From NCBI RefSeq assembly GCF_025356155.1, contig NZ_JANXUQ010000047.1:1-35692 (forward strand): a stretch of 35,692 nt of DNA, read 5' to 3'. Position 1 is the first letter of the stretch; every line of letters begins with the position of its first letter. A program made the position numbers and the translations under genes. The notes under the pieces were generated by a model. That model was not told the origin of the DNA. It did no database searches and saw only the letters and a list, made by a program, of their open reading frames with translations. Source of the stretch: Rhodoferax sp. GTDB lineage: Bacteria > Pseudomonadota > Gammaproteobacteria > Burkholderiales > Burkholderiaceae_C. Positions 16,282-25,156 of this stretch are shown one piece after another.

Positions 16282-17163
16282 ATGAGTTCAACAACACACG
16301 GCGTAACGCCGTACTACTTTATCCCTGGCCCCTCCCGCCATCCGGCGATGGCTGCCTTGGGTCTGTTTTTCGTCATCTTGGGCGCTGGCCAATGGATCAA
16401 TGGCGAAGATTGGGGTAAGTACGCGTTGATGGTGGGTATGGTCTGGTGGTTGTTTGTGCTGTACCAATGGTTCAGCCAATCCGTCGGTGAAAGCCAGAGC
16501 GGCCAGTATGGGCACAAGATCGATTTGTCGTACCGCTGGAGCATGACCTGGTTCATCTTCTCCGAAGTGATGTTTTTCGGCGCATTTTTCACCGCACTGT
16601 GGTGGGCGCGTGCGCATTCGCTGCCTGCATTGGGCAGCCTGGACAACGCGATCCTGTGGCCCAGTTTCAAGGCGGTCTGGCCTAGCCTGGCTGCTGGAGC
16701 CACTGCATCGCCTGCTGGCATCGTGGAACCCTTCACCACTATGGGCCCATGGCCTCTGCCCACCATCAATACGGCCATTCTGCTGACATCCGGTGTCACG
16801 CTGACTATTGCTCACCATGCCCTGATCCAGGGCAACCGTGCCAAGACACTGGCCTTCATGTGGATCACCGTGCTGCTGGGCGTGACCTTCCTGTTTGTGC
16901 AGGGTTATGAGTACCACCACGCCTACAGCGAACTGAATCTGAAGCTTAGCTCCGGTGTTTACGGTTCTACTTTCTTCATGCTGACCGGCTTCCACGGTTT
17001 CCACGTGTTTGTCGGTATGTTGATGCTGTTGTTCATCACGCTGCGCTTGCAAAAAGGGCACTTCACTGCGGAACGCCATTTTGGATTTGAAGGTGCTGCC
17101 TGGTACTGGCACTTTGTGGACGTCGTGTGGCTGGGCTTGTACATCCTGGTTTACTGGCTCTGA
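16282..17163 (+). CDS. ctaE: cytochrome c oxidase subunit III
   Basis: The 293-aa protein has seven predicted membrane helices. Typical subunit III blocks are visible: WSMTWFIFSEVMFFGAFFTALWW, the Glu-containing helix, QGYEYHHAYSELNLKLSSGVYGSTFFMLTGFHGFHVFVG, and the C-terminal AAWYWHFVDVVWLGLYILVYW (given here in parts of the protein from about 86 to 292). It stabilises the active site and proton entry of subunit I in the inner membrane. An AGGAGA site lies before the start. The gene ends the first oxidase transcript, with a strong terminator 18 bp after the stop. Confidence 0.96.
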   Translation: MSSTTHGVTPYYFIPGPSRHPAMAALGLFFVILGAGQWINGEDWGKYALMVGMVWWLFVLYQWFSQSVGESQSGQYGHKIDLSYRWSMTWFIFSEVMFFGAFFTALWWARAHSLPALGSLDNAILWPSFKAVWPSLAAGATASPAGIVEPFTTMGPWPLPTINTAILLTSGVTLTIAHHALIQGNRAKTLAFMWITVLLGVTFLFVQGYEYHHAYSELNLKLSSGVYGSTFFMLTGFHGFHVFVGMLMLLFITLRLQKGHFTAERHFGFEGAAWYWHFVDVVWLGLYILVYWL

Positions 17164-17181
17164 TCGCGCAGACCCTGCATA

Positions 17182-17209
17182 AAAAAGGCACCGCTTGCGG
17201 TGCCTTTTT
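17182..17209 (+). terminator. rho-independent terminator after ctaE
   Basis: A perfect 12-bp stem, AAAAAGGCACCG (17182-17193) with CGGTGCCTTTTT (17198-17209), encloses a CTTG loop and ends in a five-T run. The A tract on the left arm makes it potentially bidirectional, so it could also end the convergent DUF2909-like transcript, whose stop lies at 17240. Confidence 0.9.
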
Positions 17210-17239
17210 GGTTGTTGGGGGCGGTATGGAGATGCAGTT

Positions 17240-17461
17240 TTATTGCCCGACTTGGATGCCTGTCGGGTGGATATAACCCAGCTTCCACGCGACCAGCACG
17301 CAGACAAATAACAAGATGGACAATCCCACCCGAGCCGCCAATGCACGCACCATCTTTTGCGACGTCTTGGCGCCGTCACGCCCGCCGCGCATCATGAAAA
17401 ACAGGGCAAGGCCCAGGCTGGAAAGAATGGCCACAAAGGCAATGGTTGCAAGGTATGTCAT
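17240..17461 (-). CDS. DUF2909-like twin-transmembrane protein
   Basis: The product has 73 aa from ATG 17461 (MTYLATIAFVAILSSLGLALFFMMRGG). The frame is open upstream to 17611, but that part overlaps the SURF1 coding region. Two membrane helices flank a basic loop (RDGAKTSQKMVRALAAR). Size and topology match the small twin-transmembrane DUF2909 family often encoded near SURF1 in betaproteobacteria. It is the only minus-strand gene inside the oxidase cluster, and its start is only 15 bp from the SURF1 start. The role is unknown. Confidence 0.75.
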   Translation of the reverse strand: MTYLATIAFVAILSSLGLALFFMMRGGRDGAKTSQKMVRALAARVGLSILLFVCVLVAWKLGYIHPTGIQVGQ

Positions 17462-17476
17462 GGACAGGATTATCTG

Positions 17477-18214
17477 GTGAATGCCCGTTTGAAGTTTGTA
17501 CTGATCACCGTGGCCACGCTGGTCGCGGTGGGCACGACCACCAGCCTGGGGTTTTGGCAGTTGTCCCGCGCAGCGCAAAAGCAGGAGCGCCAAGCGTCCG
17601 TGGAAGCCCAAAGCGCCAAGTCGCCTTTGAGCGCCGATGGGTTGCTGGCGGCCAGCAACCCCATGACTTTACTGCACCAGCGTGCGCGTTTGCGTGGCAG
17701 CTGGCTGCCCCAGCATCTGGTGTTTTTGGATAACCGGCCTATGGATGGGCGTGTGGGGTTTTTTGTCGTCATGCCGTTTGTGCTGGAAGGCGGACGCGGA
17801 GCACTCGCCGTGCAACGGGGCTGGGTGCCGCGTGGTTTTGACGACCGCAGCCGGGTGCCGCAAATAAGCACGCCCGAAGGTGTTGTTGAGATCGAAGGCC
17901 GCATGGCCCTGCCACCGTCGGATCTGTATTCCCTTGGCGAACCAACGGCCGGATTGATCCGGCAAAATCTAGCCTTGCCACAATTCAGGCAGGAGATCGG
18001 CCTTGCGCTGCTGCCATTGACGCTGCAACAGACGGGTGCCGACACCGAGGGCTTGTTGCGTGACTGGCCGGTCGTAAACCTGGGAGTGGAAAAGAACTAT
18101 GGTTACGCCGCCCAGTGGTTTGGCATGGCGGCCTTGTTCGCCGCACTCTATCTCTGGTTCCAGATTATTCGCCGCTTTATGAACCACCCAAAGGACTCTG
18201 CATCCGATGTCTAG
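17477..18214 (+). CDS. SURF1-family cytochrome oxidase biogenesis protein
   Basis: A GTG start at 17477 (VNARLKFVLITV) gives 245 aa, the normal SURF1 size. The open frame extends back to 17357, but the added residues would be antisense to the DUF2909-like gene and look non-conserved. An N-terminal helix with the motif LGFWQLSRAAQKQ and a C-terminal helix (YGYAAQWFGMAALFAALYLW) enclose a periplasmic domain with FLDNRPMDGRVGFF and QRGWVPRG. SURF1 supports heme a insertion into subunit I. The gene overlaps the next one by 8 nt. Confidence 0.88.
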   Translation: MNARLKFVLITVATLVAVGTTTSLGFWQLSRAAQKQERQASVEAQSAKSPLSADGLLAASNPMTLLHQRARLRGSWLPQHLVFLDNRPMDGRVGFFVVMPFVLEGGRGALAVQRGWVPRGFDDRSRVPQISTPEGVVEIEGRMALPPSDLYSLGEPTAGLIRQNLALPQFRQEIGLALLPLTLQQTGADTEGLLRDWPVVNLGVEKNYGYAAQWFGMAALFAALYLWFQIIRRFMNHPKDSASDV

Positions 18215-18902
18215 TAGTGCCCCTTCCAGCCAGGATCAGCCTTTGGGCATGACCGTGCATACGCTGCCCGAACTTCTAAACCCGGAGGTCCAAGCTGCCA
18301 GCCGTACGCGCATGGGCCGCCTGAAAATGCTGGTAGTTCTGCTGATATGTGCGGCACCGGTGATTGCCTCGTACCTAACCTTTTACGTCGTGCGCCCCGA
18401 CGGAGGCAGGCGCAATTTTGGTGAACTGATCGAGCCGCAGCGGATCTTGCCCGATGTGGCAGGCAGAACGTTGGACGGCAAGGCCGTCAGCCTCAAAGAA
18501 TTAAAAGACCAGTGGCTGCTGGTCAGCGTGTCTGCAGCCAGTTGCGCCGAACAGTGCGCACGCCACTTATACCTGCAGCGCCAACTGCGCGAAGGTCTGG
18601 GCAAAGAAAAAGACCGCCTGGACTGGGTCTGGTTGGTGAACGATGATGCACCGGTTGCTCCAGTCCTGCTGCCGGCGCTGAAAGAAGCAACTGTGCTCCG
18701 CGTACCCCCAACCGCGCTTGCGCAATGGCTGGCGCCCCAAAAGGGCCACACCCTGGAAGAACACCTGTACCTGGTTGACCCGCTGGGCAACTGGATGATG
18801 CGTTTCCCGGCCAACCTCGACGCCGAGGGCGCGACCAAGGTCAAGCGGGATTTGGACCGTTTGCTGCGCGCAGCATCCCATTGGGATAAGGCCGGGCGCT
18901 AA
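18207..18902 (+). CDS. SCO-like thioredoxin-fold membrane protein with CxxxC
   Basis: The product has 231 aa: a 38-residue polar N-terminus, one membrane helix (about 40-61, MLVVLLICAAPVIASYLTFYV) and a periplasmic domain. The motif S-C113-A-E-Q-C117 sits where SCO proteins carry CxxxC after a beta strand (WLLVSVSAA). EHLYLVDPLGNWMMRF corresponds to the SCO C-terminal strand. The copper-binding His of SCO proteins, five residues before the conserved Tyr, is not at the same place: here the nearby His residues are at minus 2 and minus 7. It may be a copper or thiol-disulfide factor for the oxidase. It overlaps SURF1 by 8 nt and is 23 bp from ctaA. Confidence 0.75.
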   Translation: MSSSAPSSQDQPLGMTVHTLPELLNPEVQAASRTRMGRLKMLVVLLICAAPVIASYLTFYVVRPDGGRRNFGELIEPQRILPDVAGRTLDGKAVSLKELKDQWLLVSVSAASCAEQCARHLYLQRQLREGLGKEKDRLDWVWLVNDDAPVAPVLLPALKEATVLRVPPTALAQWLAPQKGHTLEEHLYLVDPLGNWMMRFPANLDAEGATKVKRDLDRLLRAASHWDKAGR

Positions 18903-18925
18903 GACGCGCCGCGCCAGGATAAGCC

Positions 18926-20098
18926 ATGCATGCCGTTTTGTACGACCTCTCGCCTGTCGTGCGCCTGCTGTTGATTGGCGCGCTGCTGGCATCCGGCCCC
19001 TTGTTGATGGTCCACCTGCGCACGCGGCGCACAAGTCCTCTGGGTCGTGTGCATGCGCTGACGCTGGTCACGTTATTTTTGACATTCGATCTGGTGTTAT
19101 TTGGCGCCTTTACCCGATTGACCGACAGTGGCCTGGGTTGTCCGGATTGGCCCGGTTGTTATGGCAACGCCAGCCCTATTGGCGCCAGTGACCACATCGA
19201 CGCGGCGCAGCAGGCCATGCCTACCGGACCGGTCACACCGGGTAAGGCCTGGGTGGAGATGGTGCACCGCTACTTGGCCATGGGTGTCGGAGTCCTGACC
19301 GTGGTGTTAGCGGTGATGGCATGGCTGCACCGCAAGCCAGATGATGGGCGTACCGCTGTCAGCCCCTGGTGGGCCACGCTAACCGCCGTTTGGGTTTGCA
19401 TACAAGGCGCCTTTGGTGCCTTGACGGTGACAATGAAGTTGTTCCCCGCCATCGTGACCCTGCATTTGTTGGGTGGTTACGTGTTGCTGGGCTTGCTCAC
19501 GGTGCAAAGCGCATTGTGGGCGCGCCAGAAGATTCCACAACCAGCAACACCGCCGGTGCCAACGTCTTTGCGTACCTGGGTAGTTCTGGCCTTGCTGCTG
19601 CTGACGCTACAAGCCATGTCTGGTGCCTGGGTCAGCACCAACTACGCGGTTTTGGCCTGCAGCGAATTCCCGATGTGCCAAGGCAGTTGGTGGCCGCAGA
19701 TGAACTTTGTCCATGGCCTGGAGATCTGGCGACCATTGGGCTATTTGCAAGACGGTTCGCACATCAGCTTTCAGGGGCTCACCGCGATCCACTTCACGCA
19801 CCGACTGCTGGCGGCCGTGGCGCTGATAGCTTTGGCAAGTCTGGCCTACTACCTGTTCAAGCGTCCCACGCTGCGCTACCATGGCCGAGCACTGGGCGCC
19901 TTGCTGGCCTTGCAACTCGCCACCGGGCTCAGCAATGTTGTGCTCGACTGGCCTCTGTTGGCCGCAGTCCTGCACACGGGTGGCGCTGGCGCACTAGCTG
20001 TAGTGCTGGTCCGTCTGCTGGTGGTAACACACCCTGCATATATTCACACTTCCGCTGCACTCAGTGGAGCAACAACCCCTCTCGGATCGCGCGCATGA
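18926..20098 (+). CDS. ctaA: heme A synthase (CtaA/Cox15)
   Basis: The 390-aa protein has about eight membrane helices. The periplasmic Cys pairs are CPDWPGC and CSEFPMC, and conserved His residues lie in [26 protein letters not shown] and [26 protein letters not shown] is the family hallmark. It oxidises the C8 methyl of heme O to the formyl group of heme A in the inner membrane. Its end overlaps ctaB by ATGA (20095-20098), so the two enzymes of the same pathway are translationally coupled. Confidence 0.94.
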   Translation: MHAVLYDLSPVVRLLLIGALLASGPLLMVHLRTRRTSPLGRVHALTLVTLFLTFDLVLFGAFTRLTDSGLGCPDWPGCYGNASPIGASDHIDAAQQAMPTGPVTPGKAWVEMVHRYLAMGVGVLTVVLAVMAWLHRKPDDGRTAVSPWWATLTAVWVCIQGAFGALTVTMKLFPAIVTLHLLGGYVLLGLLTVQSALWARQKIPQPATPPVPTSLRTWVVLALLLLTLQAMSGAWVSTNYAVLACSEFPMCQGSWWPQMNFVHGLEIWRPLGYLQDGSHISFQGLTAIHFTHRLLAAVALIALASLAYYLFKRPTLRYHGRALGALLALQLATGLSNVVLDWPLLAAVLHTGGAGALAVVLVRLLVVTHPAYIHTSAALSGATTPLGSRA

Positions 20099-20994
20099 CA
20101 CCCGACACCACTTCTTTGCCCACACCGTCGGTGTTCCGCCAGTTTTATGCGCTGACCAAACCGCGCGTCATTCAGTTGATTGTGTTTTGCGCCCTGATCG
20201 GCATGGTGCTCGCCGTGCCTGGGCTGCCCACACCGCAGCAAGTCGGTCTGGCCGTCACCGCTTGCATAGGCATCTGGCTGGTCGCCGCCGCCGCCGCCGC
20301 CTTCAACTGCATCGTGGAGCAGGGAATAGACGCCAAGATGAAGCGCACCGCCTGGCGTCCAACCGCCCGCGGCGAGTTAAGCAACACCCAAACGCTGTTG
20401 TTTTCGGCCGCGTTGTGTGCGGCTGGCTCTGTGCTGTTGTACGTGTGGGTCAACCCGCTGACCATGTGGCTGACCTTTGCCACCTTTGTGGGTTATGCAG
20501 TTGTCTACACGGTGATCCTCAAGCCGCTGACGCCGCAGAACATCGTCATTGGTGGTGCTTCGGGCGCCATGCCGCCGGTGCTGGGCTGGGCCGCCATGAC
20601 GGGTGACGTTGGGCCCGAGGCGATGATCCTGTTCCTGATCATCTTCCTGTGGACCCCTCCGCACTTTTGGGCACTCGCCCTGTACCGTGTGGAGGATTAC
20701 CGAAAGTCCGGCCTGCCCATGCTGCCGGTCACCCATGGCAGCGAGTTCACGCGGCTGCAGATCCTGCTGTACACCTTTGTATTGTTCGCTGCCTGCCTGC
20801 TGCCCTTCGTGTATGGCATGAGCAGTTGGCTCTACCTGGTGGCCGCCGTGGTGCTGAGTATCGGGTTCTGCCTGTACGCGTGGTGGCTGTGGCGCAACTA
20901 CTCCGATGCCCTGGCCCGCAAGACGTTCAGGTTCTCACTGATACACCTGAGCGTGCTGTTTGCCGCGCTGTTGCTGGACCACTATCTTTTGTGA
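20095..20994 (+). CDS. ctaB: protoheme IX farnesyltransferase (heme O synthase)
   Basis: The product has 299 aa from ATG 20095. The frame is open far upstream (to 19369), but that part is the shadow of ctaA. The UbiA-type prenyltransferase motif [15 protein letters not shown] and the second acidic region [19 protein letters not shown] are present, along with nine hydrophobic helices. It attaches farnesyl to heme b to make heme O, the substrate of ctaA, encoded just upstream. It is followed after 12 bp by the SCO gene. Confidence 0.95.
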   Translation: MTPDTTSLPTPSVFRQFYALTKPRVIQLIVFCALIGMVLAVPGLPTPQQVGLAVTACIGIWLVAAAAAAFNCIVEQGIDAKMKRTAWRPTARGELSNTQTLLFSAALCAAGSVLLYVWVNPLTMWLTFATFVGYAVVYTVILKPLTPQNIVIGGASGAMPPVLGWAAMTGDVGPEAMILFLIIFLWTPPHFWALALYRVEDYRKSGLPMLPVTHGSEFTRLQILLYTFVLFAACLLPFVYGMSSWLYLVAAVVLSIGFCLYAWWLWRNYSDALARKTFRFSLIHLSVLFAALLLDHYLL

Positions 20995-21006
20995 GACCTT
21001 GTGGAT

Positions 21007-21606
21007 ATGAAACGAAATACTATCAAATTTATAGCTGCTTGCGCAGTGTTGGCGGGGGCTACTGGCCTAATTGCCGCATGCTCTCCGGCGCAACCGGTGT
21101 TTTCGTCCATTGATGTGACGGGCGCCGACTACGCCAAGGGCTTTGAGCTGACCGACCATAACGGCCAGGTGCGCCACCTCTCAGACTTTGCCGGCAAAGT
21201 GGTGGTCCTGTTCTTCGGCTACACCCAGTGCCCCGACGTCTGCCCTACCAGCATGGCCGAGTTGGCCGAGATCAAAAAGGCCCTGGGCAAGGATGGGGAC
21301 CGCTTGCAAGGCCTGTTTGTGACGGTAGACCCTGAGCGCGACACGCCCGCGCTGCTCAAGAGTTATATGGCCAATTTCGATCCGACTTTTCTGGCGCTGT
21401 ACACCACACCCGACAAGCTGACTGCACTGGCCAAGGACTACAAGATCTACTTCAAAAAGGTGGAGGGAAAGACCCCGACCAGCTACAGCATGGACCACTC
21501 TGCCGGAAGCTACGTGTATGACACTAAGGGCCAGTTGCGCCTGTTCACGCGTTACGGCAGCGGCCCTAAGCCATTGACTGAAGATATTCGCTTACTACTT
21601 CAGTAA
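21007..21606 (+). CDS. SCO1/SenC-type copper chaperone lipoprotein
   Basis: The product has 199 aa from ATG 21007. A GTG at 21001 in the same frame is an alternative start. The lipobox L21-I-A-A-C25 suggests membrane anchoring through a lipid. The thioredoxin-fold domain has the copper motif C75-P-D-V-C79 and the third ligand H164 (YSMDHSAGSYV). SCO proteins metallate the CuA centre of subunit II. The gene ends the oxidase cluster. Its first codons contain the interspersed palindrome at 21019-21035, which supplies residues TIKFIAA of the signal peptide. Confidence 0.92.
   Translation: MKRNTIKFIAACAVLAGATGLIAACSPAQPVFSSIDVTGADYAKGFELTDHNGQVRHLSDFAGKVVVLFFGYTQCPDVCPTSMAELAEIKKALGKDGDRLQGLFVTVDPERDTPALLKSYMANFDPTFLALYTTPDKLTALAKDYKIYFKKVEGKTPTSYSMDHSAGSYVYDTKGQLRLFTRYGSGPKPLTEDIRLLLQ
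21019..21035. repeat. interspersed palindrome, copy 4 (signal peptide of SCO gene)
   Basis: ACTAT CAAATTT ATAGC lies at codons 5-10 of the SCO gene, followed by TGCTTGCGC. I recognise GCTATCAAATTTATAGCTGC-like sequences as recurrent in Comamonadaceae genomes. The first base differs from the other copies, but spacing and codon phase (ACT ATC AAA TTT ATA GC) are the same. Confidence 0.65.
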
Positions 21607-21718
21607 GCGGGGCTGTTTTTTGTAGGACAAGACCGACACCACATCGCGGCGTTGACCGATACCGCACAGACCGCCATTCTCGGAAGATTGAGGCATCCAT
21701 TTATTCAAGGAGAGCCTC

Positions 21719-22450
21719 ATGGGAACCACACACCAATACGCGTTCGGCGCACAGCAAAACCAATTGCTCGCTGCCTTGCCACCCGAAGACTTGAGCCGGT
21801 GGCAGAGCCGTCTGGAGTTGGTAGAGCTGTCGCGTAGCCAAGTTCTTTACGACACAGGCAGATCACCCGAGTATGTGTACTTTCCCACCACAGCCATCGT
21901 CTCGCTGATGACCATGACAAGCGACGGTGCGTCGGCCGAAGTCGCCGTGGTGGGTAACGACGGCGTGGTCGGCGTCTCCTTCTTGCTGGGCGCTGACTGC
22001 GCCGCCACTGACGCCATGGTGCAAAGTGCCGGGCGCGCTTTCCGTATCAGCGCACGTTTTGTCAAAGCCGAAATTGAGCAATCGTGCGGTGTCATGAAAG
22101 TGGTGATGCGTTATGCCCAGGCCGTATTGGGACAAATGGCCCAAACTGCCATATGCAACCGCTACCACTCTATTGACCAGCAACTGTGCCGCCGCCTATT
22201 GCTTGGCTTGGACCGCCTGCCATCCGACGAACTGGATATGACCCATGAGCTAGCCGCCAACCTGTTGGGCGTACGCCGTGAAGGCATCACTGTCGCCGCG
22301 CACAAGTTGCAAGAGGCCGGTTTGATTCGTTACCGCCGTGGTCACATCGTGGTGCTGGACCGTGAACGCCTTGAGCAGAAGACATGCGAATGTTATGCCG
22401 TTTCCAAGAAGGAATACCGTCGGCTCTTGCCGCTGGCGTTGGCAGCCTGA
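21719..22450 (+). CDS. Crp/Fnr-family transcriptional regulator
   Basis: The product has 243 aa, preceded by the strong ribosome site AAGGAGAG. An N-terminal cyclic-nucleotide-binding-like beta barrel (about 20-120) is followed by a dimer helix and a winged helix-turn-helix (MTHELAANLLGVRREGITVAAHKLQEAGLI). The Cys cluster of oxygen-sensing Fnr is absent, and so is a clear cAMP-binding RS motif, so the signal is unknown. It lies 112 bp after the SCO gene and ends 4 nt from the convergent histidine kinase gene. It could control the nearby oxidase genes, but no binding site was identified. Confidence 0.85.
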   Translation: MGTTHQYAFGAQQNQLLAALPPEDLSRWQSRLELVELSRSQVLYDTGRSPEYVYFPTTAIVSLMTMTSDGASAEVAVVGNDGVVGVSFLLGADCAATDAMVQSAGRAFRISARFVKAEIEQSCGVMKVVMRYAQAVLGQMAQTAICNRYHSIDQQLCRRLLLGLDRLPSDELDMTHELAANLLGVRREGITVAAHKLQEAGLIRYRRGHIVVLDRERLEQKTCECYAVSKKEYRRLLPLALAA

Positions 22451-22454
22451 ACCA

Positions 22455-23816
22455 CTATGCGGACGCGGCGGCAGACTCTGGCAACCGTGCCCGCACCAGT
22501 GTGCCTTTTCCCGGGTTGGATACCAGTTGTAGGATTCCAGCCACGGCTTCTACGCGAAAGCGCATGCCCAGTAGTCCGTGGGCTTTGCTGCCGATATCGT
22601 CGACTTCAAAGCCAATGCCGTCGTCACGCACCGTCACTTCCATGTGGCCATTTTCGGAGGTCAACCCCAGCCATACATTGCTAGCCTGTGCATATTTGGC
22701 AATGTTGGTGGTGGCCTCTTGCACCAAGCGGTAGACCACCAACTCGGCGTTGGCCGCTAATTGCACTGGATGCAAGTCACAGTGCACCGGAATGCCCGCA
22801 GTCTTGGAAAACTCGCGGCCCAAAATCTCCAATGTTGCGACCAATCCCAAGTTGCTCAGCGCCGAGGGCCATAGGTCTTCGATGATGCGGCGTTTCATCG
22901 CAATGCCTGCATTGAGTGTCACCCCCAGGTGGTTCAAGCGCTCCAGCGCTTCGGGTGCGGTATTGCCCAAACGCGACTTGATGCGGGCCACGTCCAACTT
23001 CGCCGCAGTCAGCAAGGCTCCGAGTTCGTCATGCAGGTCGCGTGCGATGCGGTGGCGCTCGTCTTCGCGTGCAGTTTGCAGGTGATTGGTCAACTCAACC
23101 AATTGCAGGGTCCGCCGGATCACTTCATCTTGCAGGTGTTCCTGCTCGGCTTGCATCGCTTTCTGGTGCCATTCCTGTTGTGCTTTGAAGGCCCGGTAGT
23201 GCCGCATGTTGAGTAGAACAAGGAACAAGCTGACCACCATCAACACCTCAATTCCCATACGGCTAAACAACAAAACGTCAGACACTTCGCGTTGGCTGTT
23301 CTGCAGGCGCAGCGTCTCGACGTCCATTAATTCAGTGCCTGTGACACGGATAGCGTCCATGTACTCTCTGCCAATTCCGCTGAGCGTGAAGTCTCTGCCA
23401 GTTTGTCGCTTGCCCTCTTTTTGCATTTGCACCGTGATGGCGAGTTCGGATAATTTGGTCTCAGTTAAAGCGTGCAGCTTCTTAAGCAGTTCTGCGGAAA
23501 AAGGTTGCGTGCTGTACGCACTGTCCAATTGCACGAAGGCTGCTTCGATGTTTTTCAACGCATCGTTGTATGGAACTAGGTATTCCTCGCGGGAGGTTAA
23601 TAGGTAACCTCTCTGTGCGGATTCGGCATCCAGCACGTTCCTGGTTAGTTGGGCCAAGTGGCGGCGGTTCTCGGTGATAGAGCCCAGTCGTTGCAACAAG
23701 TCGGTGGCGCGGCGGTTCGAATGTTCATTGATGAAAACCACGACGATGGACGCAATCACCAGCATCAAAATGGCCAGCGGATTTCGCTTCAGGGTAGTGG
23801 GCAGGGCGGTGTACAT
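22455..23816 (-). CDS. CHASE3 sensor histidine kinase, NarX/HisKA_3 type
   Basis: The product has 453 aa. Membrane helix 1 (about 12-30), a CHASE3-like extracytoplasmic domain (VLDAESAQRGYLLTSREEYLVPY) and membrane helix 2 (about 186-204) are followed by a coiled coil. The HisKA_3 phosphorylation site is H262 in RHRIARDLHDELG. The ATPase domain has the N box EATTNIAKYAQA (KYA instead of the usual KHA) and the G boxes DDGIGFE and HGLLGMRFR. The divergent NarL-type regulator, 49 bp away, is the evident partner, and a stand-alone receiver is close by. The stimulus is unknown. Confidence 0.9.
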   Translation of the reverse strand: MYTALPTTLKRNPLAILMLVIASIVVVFINEHSNRRATDLLQRLGSITENRRHLAQLTRNVLDAESAQRGYLLTSREEYLVPYNDALKNIEAAFVQLDSAYSTQPFSAELLKKLHALTETKLSELAITVQMQKEGKRQTGRDFTLSGIGREYMDAIRVTGTELMDVETLRLQNSQREVSDVLLFSRMGIEVLMVVSLFLVLLNMRHYRAFKAQQEWHQKAMQAEQEHLQDEVIRRTLQLVELTNHLQTAREDERHRIARDLHDELGALLTAAKLDVARIKSRLGNTAPEALERLNHLGVTLNAGIAMKRRIIEDLWPSALSNLGLVATLEILGREFSKTAGIPVHCDLHPVQLAANAELVVYRLVQEATTNIAKYAQASNVWLGLTSENGHMEVTVRDDGIGFEVDDIGSKAHGLLGMRFRVEAVAGILQLVSNPGKGTLVRARLPESAAASA

Positions 23817-23865
23817 ATGCTGACCTAGAATGCAAATTATTTAGGCTTTATAGGCGCGAGACAAC

Positions 23866-24504
23866 ATGATCCGGATTGCCATCGTAGACGACCATGCCAT
23901 CGTGCGCGCGGGGCTGCGCCGGTTCTTTGCCGACCATACCGACCTCGCTGTCGTTGCCGAAGCTGCTAATGGCCGTGAAGCGCTGGATATTGTGCGCACG
24001 GGTGGTGTTGACGTCATGGTGATGGACCTCTCCATGGGCGAACAGGGCGGAGTGGAGGCCCTGGTTGCCATCAAGGCGCGCGCGCCAGACCTGCCGGTGT
24101 TGATCTTCAGTGCGCTGCCGGAAACGCATTACGCCACCGCCTTGCTGCAACAGGGCGCGAGCGGCTACTTGGGCAAGGACTGCGATCCCGAAAACATTGT
24201 CGATGCCATACGCACGGTGTCGCGCGGGCGCAAGTACATCAGCTCCGTGGTTGCCGAACAGCTCGCGGATGCGTTGGCGGGTGGTGGTGGCTTGGAAAAA
24301 ACGCCGCATCAAAAATTGTCACAACGGGAATTGCAGGTGTTCTTGCGACTGGCGGCGGGAGAGGCGGTGGGCAATATTGCCGAACATATGTCGCTCAGCA
24401 TCAAGACGGTGAGCACGTACCGCGCGCGCGTCATGGAAAAATTAAGCCTCGCATCCAACAGTGATCTGACCTACTACGCGCTTAAAAACGGCTTGATCCA
24501 ATAG
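23866..24504 (+). CDS. NarL/FixJ-type response regulator
   Basis: The 212-aa protein has a receiver domain with acidic pocket VDDH (8-9), phosphoacceptor D54 (MVMDLSM) and a conserved Lys in GYLGKDCD. It is followed by a LuxR-type helix-turn-helix (LSQRELQVFLRLAAGEAVGNIAEHMSLSIKTVSTYRARVMEKL, read in parts from about residue 150). It is the natural partner of the divergent kinase. It ends 6 nt before the convergent stand-alone receiver gene. Target genes are unknown. Confidence 0.92.
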   Translation: MIRIAIVDDHAIVRAGLRRFFADHTDLAVVAEAANGREALDIVRTGGVDVMVMDLSMGEQGGVEALVAIKARAPDLPVLIFSALPETHYATALLQQGASGYLGKDCDPENIVDAIRTVSRGRKYISSVVAEQLADALAGGGGLEKTPHQKLSQRELQVFLRLAAGEAVGNIAEHMSLSIKTVSTYRARVMEKLSLASNSDLTYYALKNGLIQ

Positions 24505-24510
24505 GTGCAT

Positions 24511-24921
24511 TCAGTTCAGCTCGCCGCGCGCACTGTTGCCAGCTTCGCCCGTTGCCAGCCGCTCGCAGTAGAGCATCAGCGCATCCAGCTCATTGGATTT
24601 GTCAAAGACCTTGCTGGCGCCGAGTTCGGCGCACTTGCGTCGTATCTCGGGGGTGGCGTGGTTGCTCAAGACCACCATGGTGCGTGTCTGTTGTGCGCGG
24701 TCTGCCGCCCGCAGTACGCCAAGGCCAGATCCGAGTTTGAGAAAAATATCGACGATAACCAGATCCGCTGCATTGCTGGATTCGCCCAGCCACCGCACCG
24801 CAGTAACCTCGTCCTCAGCGACGCCGACTACCTGGATGGGAATCATTTCCTCCAGCGCAGCGATCAAGTTGTCCCGTATGACCTGGCTGTCTTCGACGAT
24901 ATACGTTTTAAGTAATTGCAT
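24511..24921 (-). CDS. stand-alone receiver domain protein
   Basis: The product has 136 aa from ATG 24921 (MQLLKTYIVEDSQ). An upstream ATG at 24963 adds 14 residues that do not belong to the fold. The receiver fold has acidic residues E10/D11, phosphoacceptor D58 in LVIVDIF, Ser/Thr in VVLSNHA and Lys in KVFDKSNE. There is no output domain, so it may act as a phosphate sink, a competitor for the adjacent kinase, or a protein-interaction switch, as CheY-like proteins do. It is convergent with the NarL-type regulator. Confidence 0.85.
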   Translation of the reverse strand: MQLLKTYIVEDSQVIRDNLIAALEEMIPIQVVGVAEDEVTAVRWLGESSNAADLVIVDIFLKLGSGLGVLRAADRAQQTRTMVVLSNHATPEIRRKCAELGASKVFDKSNELDALMLYCERLATGEAGNSARGELN

Positions 24922-25101
24922 GGGACCGTGACCTGGCAGGATGGGTTGGCAGGCGATGCGCACCCTGGATATATCCGCATATTATCGCCAATGCACCGAT
25001 TTGTGTTGGGACTGTGCACTTCCAACGTGACAATTTGCACTCTGTATTGCGTTGCACAGACGCCGGGTCAGCGATCAACGGGCGCTGCTTGCTTTGCAAA
25101 C

Positions 25102-25141
25102 AAAATACCCCTGAAGGTCGGAGCCCTCAGGGGTATTTTTG
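25102..25141 (-). terminator. rho-independent terminator after rpoH (possibly bidirectional)
   Basis: A perfect 13-bp stem, AAAATACCCCTGA (25102-25114) with TCAGGGGTATTTT (25127-25139), has a 12-nt loop. It lies 16 bp beyond the rpoH stop in the minus direction. Both ends carry A or T tracts, so it can act from either side. It is the clear end of the rpoH transcript and shields the receiver gene. Confidence 0.88.
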
Positions 25142-25156
25142 TCGAGTTTTTGGGTC

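Noticed and set aside
19823..19840. A further copy of the interspersed palindrome in ctaA (CTGATAGCTTTGGCAAG).
   Set aside because: Only the right half ATAGC is present, and there is no matching left arm at the 7-nt spacing.
19369..20094. Upstream extension of the ctaB frame by 242 codons.
   Set aside because: It is a different frame inside ctaA, and heme O synthase begins at the ATGA overlap at 20095.
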